A DNA stretch of 64,000 bases. It comes from Streptomyces glomeratus. GTDB taxonomy: Bacteria > Actinomycetota > Actinomycetes > Streptomycetales > Streptomycetaceae. A program made the translations under genes and the position numbers. The notes below the pieces were generated by a model. It had not been told where the DNA came from, did no database searches, and was given only the letters and a program-made list of their open reading frames with translations. The stretch lies in the NCBI RefSeq assembly GCF_021462825.1, contig NZ_JAKEEB010000017.1, positions 1 to 64,000 of the forward strand, given 5' to 3'. This document shows positions 1-11,550 of the stretch, piece by piece; position 1 is the stretch's first letter, and the number at the start of each line of letters is the position of its first letter.

Positions 1-65
1 GACCGGCGGCTGACGGCCGGTCCGCGGGACCGACGGCGGGCCTCGAAGCGGTGGGGCCGGGCCCA

Positions 66-152
66 GCCCCGGCCCCCCCCGTTTGGCCCCGGGGGGCCGG
101 GGGGCGCCGGGGGGGCGGGCCCCCCCCCGGGGGGCCCCCCCCCCCGGGGGGC
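66..152. repeat. Extreme G/C homopolymer tract downstream of bldD
   Basis: The tract consists of alternating runs of 6-11 C and 6-7 G with almost no A or T. It lies just past the bldD stop codon on the minus strand, so the transcript could fold into very stable hairpins and act as a terminator. The composition is extreme even for this genome, so collapsed or extended homopolymers from sequencing are a real possibility. Positions 1-65 and 153-176 show no gene. Confidence 0.5.
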
Positions 153-176
153 ACGTTTCTGCTGGGGCTGGTCGGG

Positions 177-680
177 TCAGCTCTCCTCGTGGGACGCCAC
201 GGCACGGCGCGCGTCCGCGTCCAGAACGCCCCAACTGATCAGCTGCTCGGTCAGCACCGAGGGCGACTGGTCGTAGATCACCGCGAGGGTGCGCAGGTCG
301 TCCTGGCGGATCGACAGCACCTTGCCGTTGTAGTCACCGCGCTGCGACTGGATCGTGGCCGCATACCGCTGGAGCGGGCCCGCCTTCTCGGCCGGCACGC
401 TCGCCAGGCGCTCCAGGTCCAGAACGAGCTTCGGCGGCGGCTCGGCCGCACCGCCGGGAGTGGTGCCGGGCAGCAGCTCCTGCACCGGGACCCCATAGAA
501 ATCGGCCAGCTCGGCGAGGCGCTGCACGGTGACGGCGCGGTCGCCGCGCTCGTACGACCCGACCACGACCGCCTTCCAGCGTCCCTGGGACTTCTCTTCC
601 ACACCGTGGAGGGAAAGGCCCTGCTGGGTGCGGATGGCCCGGAGCTTGGCCCCGAGCTGTTTGGCGTATTCGCTGGACAT
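177..680 (-). CDS. bldD: Developmental master regulator BldD
   Basis: This 167-residue protein is recognised as BldD, the cyclic-di-GMP-responsive repressor of sporulation genes in Streptomyces. The N-terminal XRE-type helix-turn-helix is at about residues 8-65 (LGAKLRAIRTQQGLSL). The C-terminal domain carries the c-di-GMP signature RGD-X8-RQDD at about residues 114-128, where two intercalated dimers of the nucleotide bind and join two BldD monomers. The start was placed at MSSEY rather than nine codons upstream because it matches the family length and has GGGGAG at a good distance. It is transcribed away from the pyr operon. A near-perfect BldD box sits about 63 bp upstream, consistent with the known autorepression. 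No odd features are seen in the coding sequence. Confidence 0.98.
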   Translation of the reverse strand: MSSEYAKQLGAKLRAIRTQQGLSLHGVEEKSQGRWKAVVVGSYERGDRAVTVQRLAELADFYGVPVQELLPGTTPGGAAEPPPKLVLDLERLASVPAEKAGPLQRYAATIQSQRGDYNGKVLSIRQDDLRTLAVIYDQSPSVLTEQLISWGVLDADARRAVASHEES

Positions 681-742
681 ATAGCTCCCCGGACACGGTG
701 TCGACATGCGGCTCCGCCGCGCGGCTGGTGACTCACTGTGAG

Positions 743-757
743 GTTACGCAGCGTGAC
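743..757. promoter_or_regulatory. BldD box in the bldD promoter
   Basis: GTTACGC-A-GCGTGAC is a 15-bp pseudo-palindrome with one mismatched pair between arms, fitting the published BldD box (GTNAC arms). It lies upstream of bldD, where autorepression is known in S. coelicolor. Its distance from the divergent pyrR start (about 190 bp) makes control of pyr less likely. Confidence 0.75.
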
Positions 758-898
758 TCTTCCCCGTCAAGCCGAATGGTCCGGGCCGACCCGTCAGTGG
801 AAGACGACGTGCCGTGACGCCGGACGGGTGACCGGGGACCGCCAGGGGGGTGACGGGCCACCGTCGGCGGGCTGGTATGCTGTTTGGCGCAATTCCGA

Positions 899-940
899 CG
901 TCCTTTAAGGTCCGTCCCGTGAGGCGGAGAAGGAGGTCCG
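899..940 (+). promoter_or_regulatory. PyrR-binding leader with sequestrable Shine-Dalgarno
   Basis: The 5' untranslated region contains UCCG-UCCCGUGAGG-CGGA (911-928), a small hairpin whose loop matches the PyrR anti-antiterminator core UCC-G-GAGGC. UCCUU (901-905) can pair with AAGGA of the ribosome binding site (930-934), enclosing the PyrR loop and hiding the Shine-Dalgarno. No terminator is visible, so the expected mode is translational repression as described for mycobacterial PyrR, rather than Bacillus-type attenuation. The pairing was worked out by hand. Confidence 0.65.
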
Positions 941-946
941 TTTCGT

Positions 947-1519
947 ATGGACACGCAGCATTCCGATGCGCGGCCCGTGCTCGAAGGCCCTGACATCGCG
1001 CGGGTTCTCACCCGCATCGCCCACGAGATCGTCGAGCGCGCCAAGGGTGCGGACGACGTGGTGCTCCTCGGCATCCCGACCCGGGGCGTCTTCCTCGCCC
1101 GCCGGCTCGCCGTCAAGCTCGAGCAGATCACCGGCCGCACGATCCCGGTCGGCTCCCTCGACATCACGATGTACCGCGACGACCTGCGCCTGGGGCCCCC
1201 GCGAGCGCTGGCCCGGACGGAGATCCCCGGCGACGGGCTCGACGGCCGACTCGTCGTCCTCGTCGACGACGTGCTCTTCTCCGGCCGCACCATCCGTGCC
1301 GCCCTGGACGCCCTGAACGACCTCGGGCGTCCGCGCGCGGTCCAGCTCGCGGTCCTCGTCGACCGTGGTCACCGCGAACTTCCGATCCGTGCCGACTACG
1401 TCGGCAAGAACCTCCCCACGTCGCTGCGGGAGACGGTCAAGGTCCAGCTCACCGAGGAGGACGGTCGCGACACCGTGCTGCTCGGTGTGAAGCAGACCGT
1501 GGCGGGCGCACAGCAATAG
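947..1519 (+). CDS. pyrR: PyrR, pyrimidine operon regulator / uracil phosphoribosyltransferase
   Basis: This 190-residue protein binds pyr mRNA when UMP is abundant and retains a weak uracil phosphoribosyltransferase activity (uracil plus PRPP to UMP). It has the type I phosphoribosyltransferase fold with the PRPP loop VVLVDDVLFSGRT at about residues 103-115 and the early segment VLLGIPTRGVFLARRL. The length is typical. The ATG start follows a strong GGAGAAGGAGG. It is the first gene of the pyrRBC-membrane protein-carAB-pyrDF cluster, and its own leader carries the binding loop, so it should control itself and the genes behind it. Confidence 0.97.
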   Translation: MDTQHSDARPVLEGPDIARVLTRIAHEIVERAKGADDVVLLGIPTRGVFLARRLAVKLEQITGRTIPVGSLDITMYRDDLRLGPPRALARTEIPGDGLDGRLVVLVDDVLFSGRTIRAALDALNDLGRPRAVQLAVLVDRGHRELPIRADYVGKNLPTSLRETVKVQLTEEDGRDTVLLGVKQTVAGAQQ

Positions 1520-1623
1520 CACTCCGGCGTACACCCCTGCCGTACGTCCCGAGAGCGCGTCTCCGCACGCCCGCGCCTGCCCGAATCCTCCCGAATGATG
1601 AACTGCCTTACGGAGCCTGACAG

Positions 1624-2619
1624 ATGCAGCGCCATCTCATCTCGGCCGCCGACCTCACCCGCGACGACGCCGTCCTGATCCTCGACACCGCCGAGGAGAT
1701 GGCCCGGGTCGCCGACCGGCCGATCAAGAAGCTGCCGACCCTGCGCGGCCGCACCGTCGTCAACCTCTTCTTCGAGGACTCCACCCGTACCCGGATCTCC
1801 TTCGAGGCCGCCGAGAAGCGGCTGTCCGCGGACGTGATCAACTTCTCCGCCAAGGGATCCAGCGTGTCCAAGGGGGAGTCCCTCAAGGACACCGCCCAGA
1901 CCCTGGAGGCCATGGGCGTCGACGCCGTCGTCATCCGGCACGGCGCCTCCGGAGCCCCTTACCGCCTGGCCAACTCCGGCTGGATCGACGCGGCCGTGAT
2001 CAACGCCGGCGACGGCACCCACCAGCACCCCACCCAGGCCCTGCTCGACGCCTTCACCATGCGCCGCCGCCTGGTGGGCCGGGACGCCGGACTGGGCCAC
2101 GACCTGGCCGGCAAGCGCATCACGATCGTCGGCGACGTGCTGCACAGCCGGGTCGCCCGCTCCAACGTCGACCTGCTGCACACCCTCGGCGCCGACGTGA
2201 CCCTCGTGGCCCCGCCCACCCTGCTGCCGGTCGGCGTCGGCTCCTGGCCCTGCGAGATCTCCTACGACCTCGACGGCGTGCTGCCCAAGTCGGACGCGGT
2301 GATGATGCTGCGCGTCCAGCGCGAGCGCATGAACGCCGCCTTCTTCCCGACCGAGCGCGAGTACTCGCGGCGCTACGGCCTGGACGCCGACCGGATGGCG
2401 AGGATGCCCGAACACGCCATCGTGATGCACCCCGGCCCGATGGTCCGTGGCATGGAAATCACCGCCGAGGTCGCCGATTCAGGGCGCTGCACCGCCGTCG
2501 AGCAGGTGGCGAACGGTGTCTCGATCCGGATGGCCGTCCTGTACCTGCTGCTCGGCGGGGCTGTATTCGATTCCCGGAACGCACCCGCCCACCCCCAGAC
2601 CCGTATCGAGGAGAAGTAA
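1624..2619 (+). CDS. pyrB: Aspartate carbamoyltransferase catalytic chain
   Basis: PyrB condenses carbamoyl phosphate and aspartate to carbamoyl aspartate, the committed step of pyrimidine synthesis in the cytoplasm. The 331-residue protein has the carbamoyl-phosphate loop STRTR at residues 53-57, the HPTQALLDAF motif, and a C-terminal HPGPMVRG segment for aspartate binding. No regulatory chain gene (pyrI) is present nearby, as is usual for actinobacteria. A 104-nt gap separates it from pyrR, and only 5 nt separate its stop from pyrC. GGAG precedes the ATG. Confidence 0.98.
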   Translation: MQRHLISAADLTRDDAVLILDTAEEMARVADRPIKKLPTLRGRTVVNLFFEDSTRTRISFEAAEKRLSADVINFSAKGSSVSKGESLKDTAQTLEAMGVDAVVIRHGASGAPYRLANSGWIDAAVINAGDGTHQHPTQALLDAFTMRRRLVGRDAGLGHDLAGKRITIVGDVLHSRVARSNVDLLHTLGADVTLVAPPTLLPVGVGSWPCEISYDLDGVLPKSDAVMMLRVQRERMNAAFFPTEREYSRRYGLDADRMARMPEHAIVMHPGPMVRGMEITAEVADSGRCTAVEQVANGVSIRMAVLYLLLGGAVFDSRNAPAHPQTRIEEK

Positions 2620-2624
2620 GACAC

Positions 2625-3911
2625 ATGAGCAAGATCCTGATCCGTGGTGCGAGGGTGCTCGGTGGCGAGCCGCAGGACGTCCTCGTCGACGGAGAGATCA
2701 TCGAGGCGGTCGGTACCGGTCTGTCCGCCGAGGGCGCACAGGTCGTCGAGGCCGACGGCAAGGTGCTGCTCCCGGGCCTCGTCGACCTGCACACCCACCT
2801 CCGTGAGCCCGGCCGTGAGGACTCGGAGACCGTCCTGACCGGCACCCGGGCGGCCGCCGCCGGCGGCTACACGGCCGTGTTCGCCATGGCCAACACCTTC
2901 CCGGTCGCCGACACCGCCGGCGTCGTGGAGCAGGTGTGGCGGCTGGGCAGGGAGCACGGCTACTGCGACGTCCACCCCGTCGGCGCCGTCACCGTCGGCC
3001 TGGAGGGCAACAAGCTCGCCGAGCTGGGCGCCATGCACGAGTCGGCGGCCGGCGTCACCGTCTTCTCCGACGACGGCAAGTGCGTCGACGACGCGGTGAT
3101 CATGCGCCGGGCGCTGGAGTACGTGAAGGCCTTCGGCGGTGTGGTCGCCCAGCACGCGCAGGAGCCGCGGCTGACCGAGGGCGCCCAGATGAACGAGGGC
3201 GTCGTCTCCGCGGAGCTGGGGCTCGGCGGCTGGCCCGCGGTCGCCGAGGAATCGATCATCGCCCGGGATGTGCTGCTCGCCGAGCACGTCGGCTCCCGTG
3301 TGCACATCTGCCATCTGTCGACCGCCGGGTCCGTCGAGATCGTGCGCTGGGCGAAGTCCCGCGGCATCGACGTCACCGCCGAGGTCACCCCGCATCATCT
3401 GCTCCTGACCGACGAGCTGGTGCGCACGTACAACCCGGTCTACAAGGTCAACCCGCCGCTGCGCACCGAGCGGGACGTGCTGGCGCTGCGTGAGGCGCTC
3501 GCCGACGGCACGATCGACATCGTCGCCACCGACCATGCCCCGCACCCGCACGAGGACAAGGACTGCGAGTGGGCCGCGGCCGCCATGGGCATGGTCGGCC
3601 TGGAGACCGCGCTGTCCGTGGTGCAGGAGACCATGGTCGACACGGGGCTGCTCGACTGGGCGGGCGTCGCCGACCGTATGTCCTTCAAGCCCGCCAGGAT
3701 CGGCCGGGCCGCGGGCCACGGCCGCCCCGTCTCGGCAGGCGAGCCGGCCAACCTCACGCTCGTGGACACGGCATACCGTGGGCAGGTGGACCCCGCGGGC
3801 TTCGCCTCGCGCAGCCGCAACACTCCGTACGAGGGCCGTGAGCTGCCGGGCCGTGTCACCCACACGTGGCTCCGGGGCAAGGCCACGCTCGTCGACGGGA
3901 AGCTCGCGTGA
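2625..3911 (+). CDS. pyrC: Dihydroorotase
   Basis: PyrC cyclises carbamoyl aspartate to dihydroorotate. The 428-residue length and the motif DLHTHLREPG (metal ligands H56 and H58) fit the type I amidohydrolase family. Further metal or catalytic residues are seen in AQHAQEP, HICHLSTAGS and ATDHAPH. Actinobacterial PyrC is a stand-alone zinc enzyme that often works alongside PyrB; their adjacency here (5-nt spacing) fits this. The ribosome binding site lies inside the end of pyrB (GAGGAGAAG). It overlaps the next gene by the 4-bp GTGA. Confidence 0.98.
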   Translation: MSKILIRGARVLGGEPQDVLVDGEIIEAVGTGLSAEGAQVVEADGKVLLPGLVDLHTHLREPGREDSETVLTGTRAAAAGGYTAVFAMANTFPVADTAGVVEQVWRLGREHGYCDVHPVGAVTVGLEGNKLAELGAMHESAAGVTVFSDDGKCVDDAVIMRRALEYVKAFGGVVAQHAQEPRLTEGAQMNEGVVSAELGLGGWPAVAEESIIARDVLLAEHVGSRVHICHLSTAGSVEIVRWAKSRGIDVTAEVTPHHLLLTDELVRTYNPVYKVNPPLRTERDVLALREALADGTIDIVATDHAPHPHEDKDCEWAAAAMGMVGLETALSVVQETMVDTGLLDWAGVADRMSFKPARIGRAAGHGRPVSAGEPANLTLVDTAYRGQVDPAGFASRSRNTPYEGRELPGRVTHTWLRGKATLVDGKLA

Positions 3912-4468
3912 CACCTGTGATCCTGCTCGCCGCCGGGAAGAAATCGGCGGAAGTGACCGACTGGGCCGCTCGCATCGGCTGGCTCGTGGGGCTCGCCCTG
4001 TTCGTCGCGCTCGTCTACTGGCTGATGCGCGAGGGCTGGAAGTGGCGCGCCACCCTCCAGAGCGACCTGCCCGAGCTTCCCACCGCGCCGACGGATGCCG
4101 GCCCGGCGAAACTGAACATGAGCGGCCGCTACCACGGCTCCACCACGGCCGGGCAGTGGCTGGACCGCATCGTGGCCCACGGCCTCGGCACGCGCAGCCG
4201 GGCCGAGCTCACGCTGACCGACGCCGGCCTCGACGTCGTACGTCCCGGCGCGACCGACTTCTTCGTTCCCGCCGAGCGGCTGCGCGGCGCCCGGCTCGAC
4301 AAGGGCATCGCGGGCAAGGTCCTCACCGAGGGCGGACTGCTGGTCGTGACCTGGGAGCACGGCGACAAACTGCTCGACTCCGGTTTCCGCTCCGACCGCG
4401 CGGCCGAGCACAACGACTGGGTCGACACCCTGAACCACATGATCGACAAGACGGAAGGCGCACGATGA
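3908..4468 (+). CDS. Membrane-anchored PH-like protein inside the pyr operon
   Basis: This 186-residue protein is conserved at this position in Streptomyces pyr operons (recalled, not searched). One transmembrane helix is visible near residues 18-38 (IGWLVGLALFVALVYWLM), followed by a soluble domain of about 130 residues with alternating beta-type strands (RAELTLTDAGLDVVRPGATDFFVP), compatible with a bacterial PH-like domain. Older annotations call such proteins transporters, but nothing here looks like a transporter. The GTG start overlaps the pyrC stop (GTGA), and its stop overlaps carA (ATGA), so it is translationally coupled on both sides. Its role in pyrimidine synthesis, if any, is unknown. 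Confidence 0.85.
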   Translation: MTPVILLAAGKKSAEVTDWAARIGWLVGLALFVALVYWLMREGWKWRATLQSDLPELPTAPTDAGPAKLNMSGRYHGSTTAGQWLDRIVAHGLGTRSRAELTLTDAGLDVVRPGATDFFVPAERLRGARLDKGIAGKVLTEGGLLVVTWEHGDKLLDSGFRSDRAAEHNDWVDTLNHMIDKTEGAR

Positions 4469-5599
4469 CGACCTCCACCAGGGGAACCTCCAAGGTTCCC
4501 GCCGTACTCGTCCTGGAGGACGGCCGGATCTTCCGTGGCCGCGCCTACGGGGCCGTGGGGGTGACCTTCGGCGAGGCCGTGTTCTCCACCGGCATGACCG
4601 GCTACCAGGAGACCCTCACCGACCCGTCGTACCACCGCCAGGTCGTCGTGATGACCGCCCCCCACGTCGGCAACACCGGTGTCAACGACGAGGACCCCGA
4701 ATCACAGCGGATCTGGGTCGCGGGCTACGTCGTGCGCGACCCCGCGCGTGTGCCCTCCAACTGGCGCGCCAAGCGCTCGCTGGACGAGGAGCTGCGCCAT
4801 CAGGGCGTCGTCGGGATCAGCGGGATCGACACCCGGGCGCTGACCCGCCATCTGCGCGAGCGGGGCGCCATGCGCGTCGGCATCTTCTCCGGCCACGCGC
4901 TGCCCGACGAGGGCACCATGCTCGCCGAGGTCCGCCAGGCCCCCGAGATGGAGGGCGCGGACCTCTCCGCCGAGGTCGCCACCAAGGAGGCGTACGTCGT
5001 CCCCGCGATCGGCGAGAAGCGGTACACCGTCGCCGCGGTCGACCTCGGCATCAAGGGCATGACCCCGCACCGCATGGCCGAGCGCGGCATCGATGTGCAC
5101 GTGCTGCCCGCGACGGCGACCGCCGAGGACGTCTTCGCCGTGAACCCGGACGGTGTGTTCTTCTCCAACGGCCCCGGCGACCCCGCCACCGCCGACCACG
5201 CCGTCTCCGTCATGCAGGCCGTCCTGGAGCGGAAGACGCCCCTGTTCGGGATCTGCTTCGGCAACCAGATCCTCGGCCGTGCGCTCGGCTTCGGCACCTA
5301 CAAGCTGAAGTACGGCCACCGCGGCATCAACCAGCCGGTGCAGGACCGCACGACCGGCAAGGTCGAGGTCACCGCGCACAACCACGGCTTCGCCGTCGAC
5401 GCCCCGCTCGACAAGGTCTCCGACACGCCCTACGGCCGCGCCGAGGTCTCCCACGTCTGCCTCAACGACAACGTGGTGGAGGGCCTCCAGCTGCTCGACC
5501 GGCCGGCCTTCAGCGTCCAGTACCACCCCGAAGCCGCCGCGGGCCCGCACGACGCCGCCTACCTCTTCGACCGCTTCGTATCCCTGATGGAGGGCCAGC

Positions 5600-5607
<8 letters not shown>
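4465..5607 (+). CDS. carA: Carbamoyl-phosphate synthase small chain
   Basis: CarA is the glutamine amidotransferase half of carbamoyl-phosphate synthase and delivers ammonia from glutamine to CarB for arginine and pyrimidine synthesis. The 380-residue protein has the N-terminal CPSase domain (FGEAVFSTGMTGYQETLTDPSY) and a C-terminal class I glutaminase with nucleophile C264 in GICFGNQ and the His-Glu pair in QYHPEAAAGPHD. The start ATG overlaps the preceding stop by ATGA, and carA itself overlaps carB by 8 nt. Confidence 0.98.
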
Positions 5608-8908
<3,301 letters not shown>

Positions 8909-8916
8909 CAGCCCTC

Positions 8917-8946
8917 GAGGGGGACATCGGAAACGGTGTCCCCCTC
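8917..8946 (+). terminator. Inter-gene hairpin between carB and pyrD
   Basis: GAGGGGGACA and TGTCCCCCTC form a perfect 10-bp stem around a 10-nt loop, 9 nt past carB and 20 nt before pyrD. There is no U tract. It could be a weak terminator or an mRNA stability element that lowers pyrDF expression relative to carAB. Confidence 0.55.
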
Positions 8947-8965
8947 TTGGTGAGGACACAGGGAC

Positions 8966-10072
8966 ATGTACAAGCTTTTCTTCCGTCTGGTTTTCTCCCG
9001 GATGGACCCGGAGCAGGCCCACAACCTGGCCTTCCGCTGGATCCTCCGCGCCGCCCGCATCCCGGTGCTGCGCACCTTCGCCGCCGCCGTCCTCGCGCCC
9101 CGCTACAAGGAGCTGCGCACGGAGGCGTTCGGGCTGCGCATGCACGGCCCGTTCGGGCTCGCGGCCGGCTTCGACAAGAACGCCGTGGGCGTCGACGGCA
9201 TGGCGATGATGGGCTTCGACCACGTCGAGATCGGCACGGTCACCGGGGAGCCGCAGCCGGGCAACCCCAGGAAGCGGCTGTTCCGGCTCGTGGCGGACCG
9301 GGCGCTGATCAACCGCATGGGCTTCAACAACGAGGGCTCGCTGGCCGTCGCCGCACGCCTGGCCTCGCGTACGCCCGTCTTCGGGACCGTCGTGGGCGTC
9401 AACATCGGCAAGACCAAGGTCGTACCCGAGGCCGAGGCCGTCGCGGACTACGTCAAGTCGACCGAGCGGCTCGCACCGTACGCCGACTACCTCGTCGTCA
9501 ACGTCTCCTCGCCCAACACCCCGGGCCTGCGCAATCTGCAGGCGACCGAGGCGCTGCGCCCGCTGCTGAGCGCCGTCCGCGAGGCCGCCGACCGCACGGT
9601 CGCCAACCGGCGCGTCCCCCTGCTGGTCAAGATCGCCCCGGACCTCGCCGACGAGGACGTCGACGCCGTCGCCGACCTCGCCGTGGAGCTGGGCCTGGAC
9701 GGCATCATCGCCACGAACACCACCATCGCGCGCGAGGGGCTCGGACTGATCTCCGACCCCGCGCTGGTGAAGGAGACCGGCGGACTGTCCGGCGCGCCGC
9801 TGAGAACGCGTTCCCTGGAGGTGCTGCGCCGCCTCTACGCGCGCGTGGGCGACCGCGTCACCCTGGTGGGCGTCGGCGGTATCACGAGCGCCGAGGACGC
9901 CTGGCAGCGCATTCTGGCCGGCGCCACGCTCGTGCAGGGCTACAGCGCGTTCATCTACCAGGGGCCCTTCTGGAGCCGCGCCGTCCACAAGGGGCTTGCG
10001 GCGCGTCTGCGCACGAGCCCCTACGCCACCCTCGCCGACGCGGTCGGCGCCGATGTGAGGAAGTCCGCATGA
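8966..10072 (+). CDS. pyrD: Quinone-dependent dihydroorotate dehydrogenase
   Basis: PyrD oxidises dihydroorotate to orotate and passes electrons to the quinone pool. The 368-residue length, the amphipathic N-terminal region (residues 1-45) and the motif FGLAAGFDKNA mark the membrane-associated class 2 enzyme rather than a soluble class 1 form. FMN- and substrate-binding segments NRMGFNN, VNVSSPNTPGLR (catalytic Ser region) and LVGVGGI are present. It overlaps pyrF by ATGA. Confidence 0.97.
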   Translation: MYKLFFRLVFSRMDPEQAHNLAFRWILRAARIPVLRTFAAAVLAPRYKELRTEAFGLRMHGPFGLAAGFDKNAVGVDGMAMMGFDHVEIGTVTGEPQPGNPRKRLFRLVADRALINRMGFNNEGSLAVAARLASRTPVFGTVVGVNIGKTKVVPEAEAVADYVKSTERLAPYADYLVVNVSSPNTPGLRNLQATEALRPLLSAVREAADRTVANRRVPLLVKIAPDLADEDVDAVADLAVELGLDGIIATNTTIAREGLGLISDPALVKETGGLSGAPLRTRSLEVLRRLYARVGDRVTLVGVGGITSAEDAWQRILAGATLVQGYSAFIYQGPFWSRAVHKGLAARLRTSPYATLADAVGADVRKSA

Positions 10073-10914
10073 CAGCTCTGGAACCCTTCGGCGCGCGTCT
10101 GCGCCGCGCCATGGACGAGCGTGGCCCGCTGAGCGTCGGCATCGACCCGCACGCCTCGCTGCTGGCCGAGTGGGGCCTGAACGACGACGTGGCGGGCCTG
10201 GAGCGGTTCAGCCGCACGGTCGTCGAGGCGGTGGCCGGGCGTGTCGCCGTCCTCAAGCCGCAGAGCGCCTTCTTCGAGCGCTTCGGGGCGCGTGGGCTCG
10301 CCGTCCTGGAGAAGGCGGTCGAGGAGGCGCGGGCGGCCGGGGCGCTGGTCGTCATGGACGCCAAGCGGGGCGACATCGGCTCGACCATGGCCGCGTACGC
10401 CGAAGCCTTTCTCCACCAGGGCGCCCCGCTGTTCTCCGACGCCCTGACCGTCTCGCCCTACCTCGGCTACGGCTCGCTCAAGCCGGCCGTGGACCTCGCG
10501 CGCGAGAGCGGCGCCGGGCTGTTCGTGCTCGCGCTGACCTCGAACCCCGAGGGCGGCGAGGTGCAGCACGCCGTGCGCCCCGGCGACCGGACCGTGGGCG
10601 CGACGATGCTCGCCCACCTCGCGGCCGAGAACGCGGGACAGGAGCCCCTCGGCTCCTTCGGGGCCGTGGTGGGGGCCACGCTCGGCGACCTGTCGTCGTA
10701 CGACCTCGATATGGGCGGCCCGCTCCTCGCGCCCGGCATCGGCGCCCAGGGAGCCACTCCGGCCGACCTTCCCCGGGTCTTCGGCAAGGCCGTGCACAAC
10801 GTGGTGCCGAACGTCAGCCGGGGCGTGCTGCGGCACGGTCCCGACATCGTCGCGCTCCGTGACGCCGCGGAGCGCTTCGCGGAGGAGATCCGGGCGGCCG
10901 TGGCGGCCGGCTAG
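10069..10914 (+). CDS. pyrF: Orotidine 5'-phosphate decarboxylase
   Basis: PyrF decarboxylates OMP to UMP and completes the pathway. The 281-residue protein is the longer type 2 form common in actinobacteria. It carries the catalytic charged network DAKRGDIGST near residues 98-107, preceded by LSVGIDPH and KPQSAFFE. The ATG overlaps the pyrD stop. It is the last gene of the operon; the next gene starts 275 nt later behind its own promoter region. Confidence 0.97.
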   Translation: MTALEPFGARLRRAMDERGPLSVGIDPHASLLAEWGLNDDVAGLERFSRTVVEAVAGRVAVLKPQSAFFERFGARGLAVLEKAVEEARAAGALVVMDAKRGDIGSTMAAYAEAFLHQGAPLFSDALTVSPYLGYGSLKPAVDLARESGAGLFVLALTSNPEGGEVQHAVRPGDRTVGATMLAHLAAENAGQEPLGSFGAVVGATLGDLSSYDLDMGGPLLAPGIGAQGATPADLPRVFGKAVHNVVPNVSRGVLRHGPDIVALRDAAERFAEEIRAAVAAG

Positions 10915-11005
10915 ACCTTCCGCGGCGGTCACGGGAGTCGTCGTGGGCGTGTCCACGGAGCCGCCTGAGTCTGAATACATCCTCAAATCCCGGGCAGTAT
11001 GTCCC

Positions 11006-11102
11006 AAAAGTCCGTCTCGACAGAGGCTGACCAGGACTTTTCCGCTGTTCTCGCTGACTCTGGCGGACTTGCCCGCTAGTCTCCGACGAGAGAACGGGCA
11101 AG
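11006..11102. promoter_or_regulatory. Two stacked inverted repeats upstream of sIHF
   Basis: AAAAGTCC (11006-11013) pairs with GGACTTTT (11034-11041), and CTTGCCCG (11068-11075) with CGGGCAAG (11095-11102). The first resembles a pyrF terminator, with a T-rich right arm. The second may be an operator or leader hairpin for sIHF. The rest of the 10915-11189 gap shows no gene. Confidence 0.4.
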
Positions 11103-11189
11103 CGTGTTGCTCGTGGCTCCCCAGGTGTGGGGCGACTAGGTTCCTCACCGGTCCGTATCCGACAGTTCGACATCCGAGGTGACGTAGGC

Positions 11190-11513
11190 GTGGCTCTTCC
11201 GCCCCTTACCCCTGAACAGCGCGCAGCCGCGCTCGAAAAGGCCGCCGCGGCTCGCCGGGAGCGGGCCGAGGTCAAGAATCGACTCAAGCACTCCGGCGCC
11301 TCCCTGCACGAGGTCATCAAGCAGGGCCAGGAAAACGACGTCATCGGCAAGATGAAGGTCTCGGCCCTCCTTGAGTCACTGCCGGGCGTGGGCAAGGTCC
11401 GCGCCAAGCAGATCATGGAGCGGCTCGGCATCTCCGAGAGCCGCCGTGTCCGTGGCCTCGGTTCCAACCAGATCGCCTCCCTGGAGCGCGAGTTCGGCGG
11501 CACCGCCAGCTGA
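11190..11513 (+). CDS. sihf: Streptomyces integration host factor (sIHF / mIHF family)
   Basis: This 107-residue basic protein matches sIHF/mIHF, a nucleoid-associated DNA-bending protein unrelated in fold to E. coli IHF. The N-terminal long helix is residues 7-40. A helix-two-turns-helix DNA-contact module, LLESLPGVGKVRAKQIMERLGI, occupies about residues 57-78, and a basic tail contains RRVRGLGSNQI. In S. coelicolor it affects sporulation, antibiotic production and topoisomerase activity. The GTG start with GAGGTGA gives the family length; upstream in-frame codons look non-coding. It sits just before gmk, the conserved arrangement. Confidence 0.96.
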   Translation: MALPPLTPEQRAAALEKAAAARRERAEVKNRLKHSGASLHEVIKQGQENDVIGKMKVSALLESLPGVGKVRAKQIMERLGISESRRVRGLGSNQIASLEREFGGTAS

Positions 11514-11550
11514 GTCCGGTGCACTCCGGGATTGCTGGAATAATCGCTGC

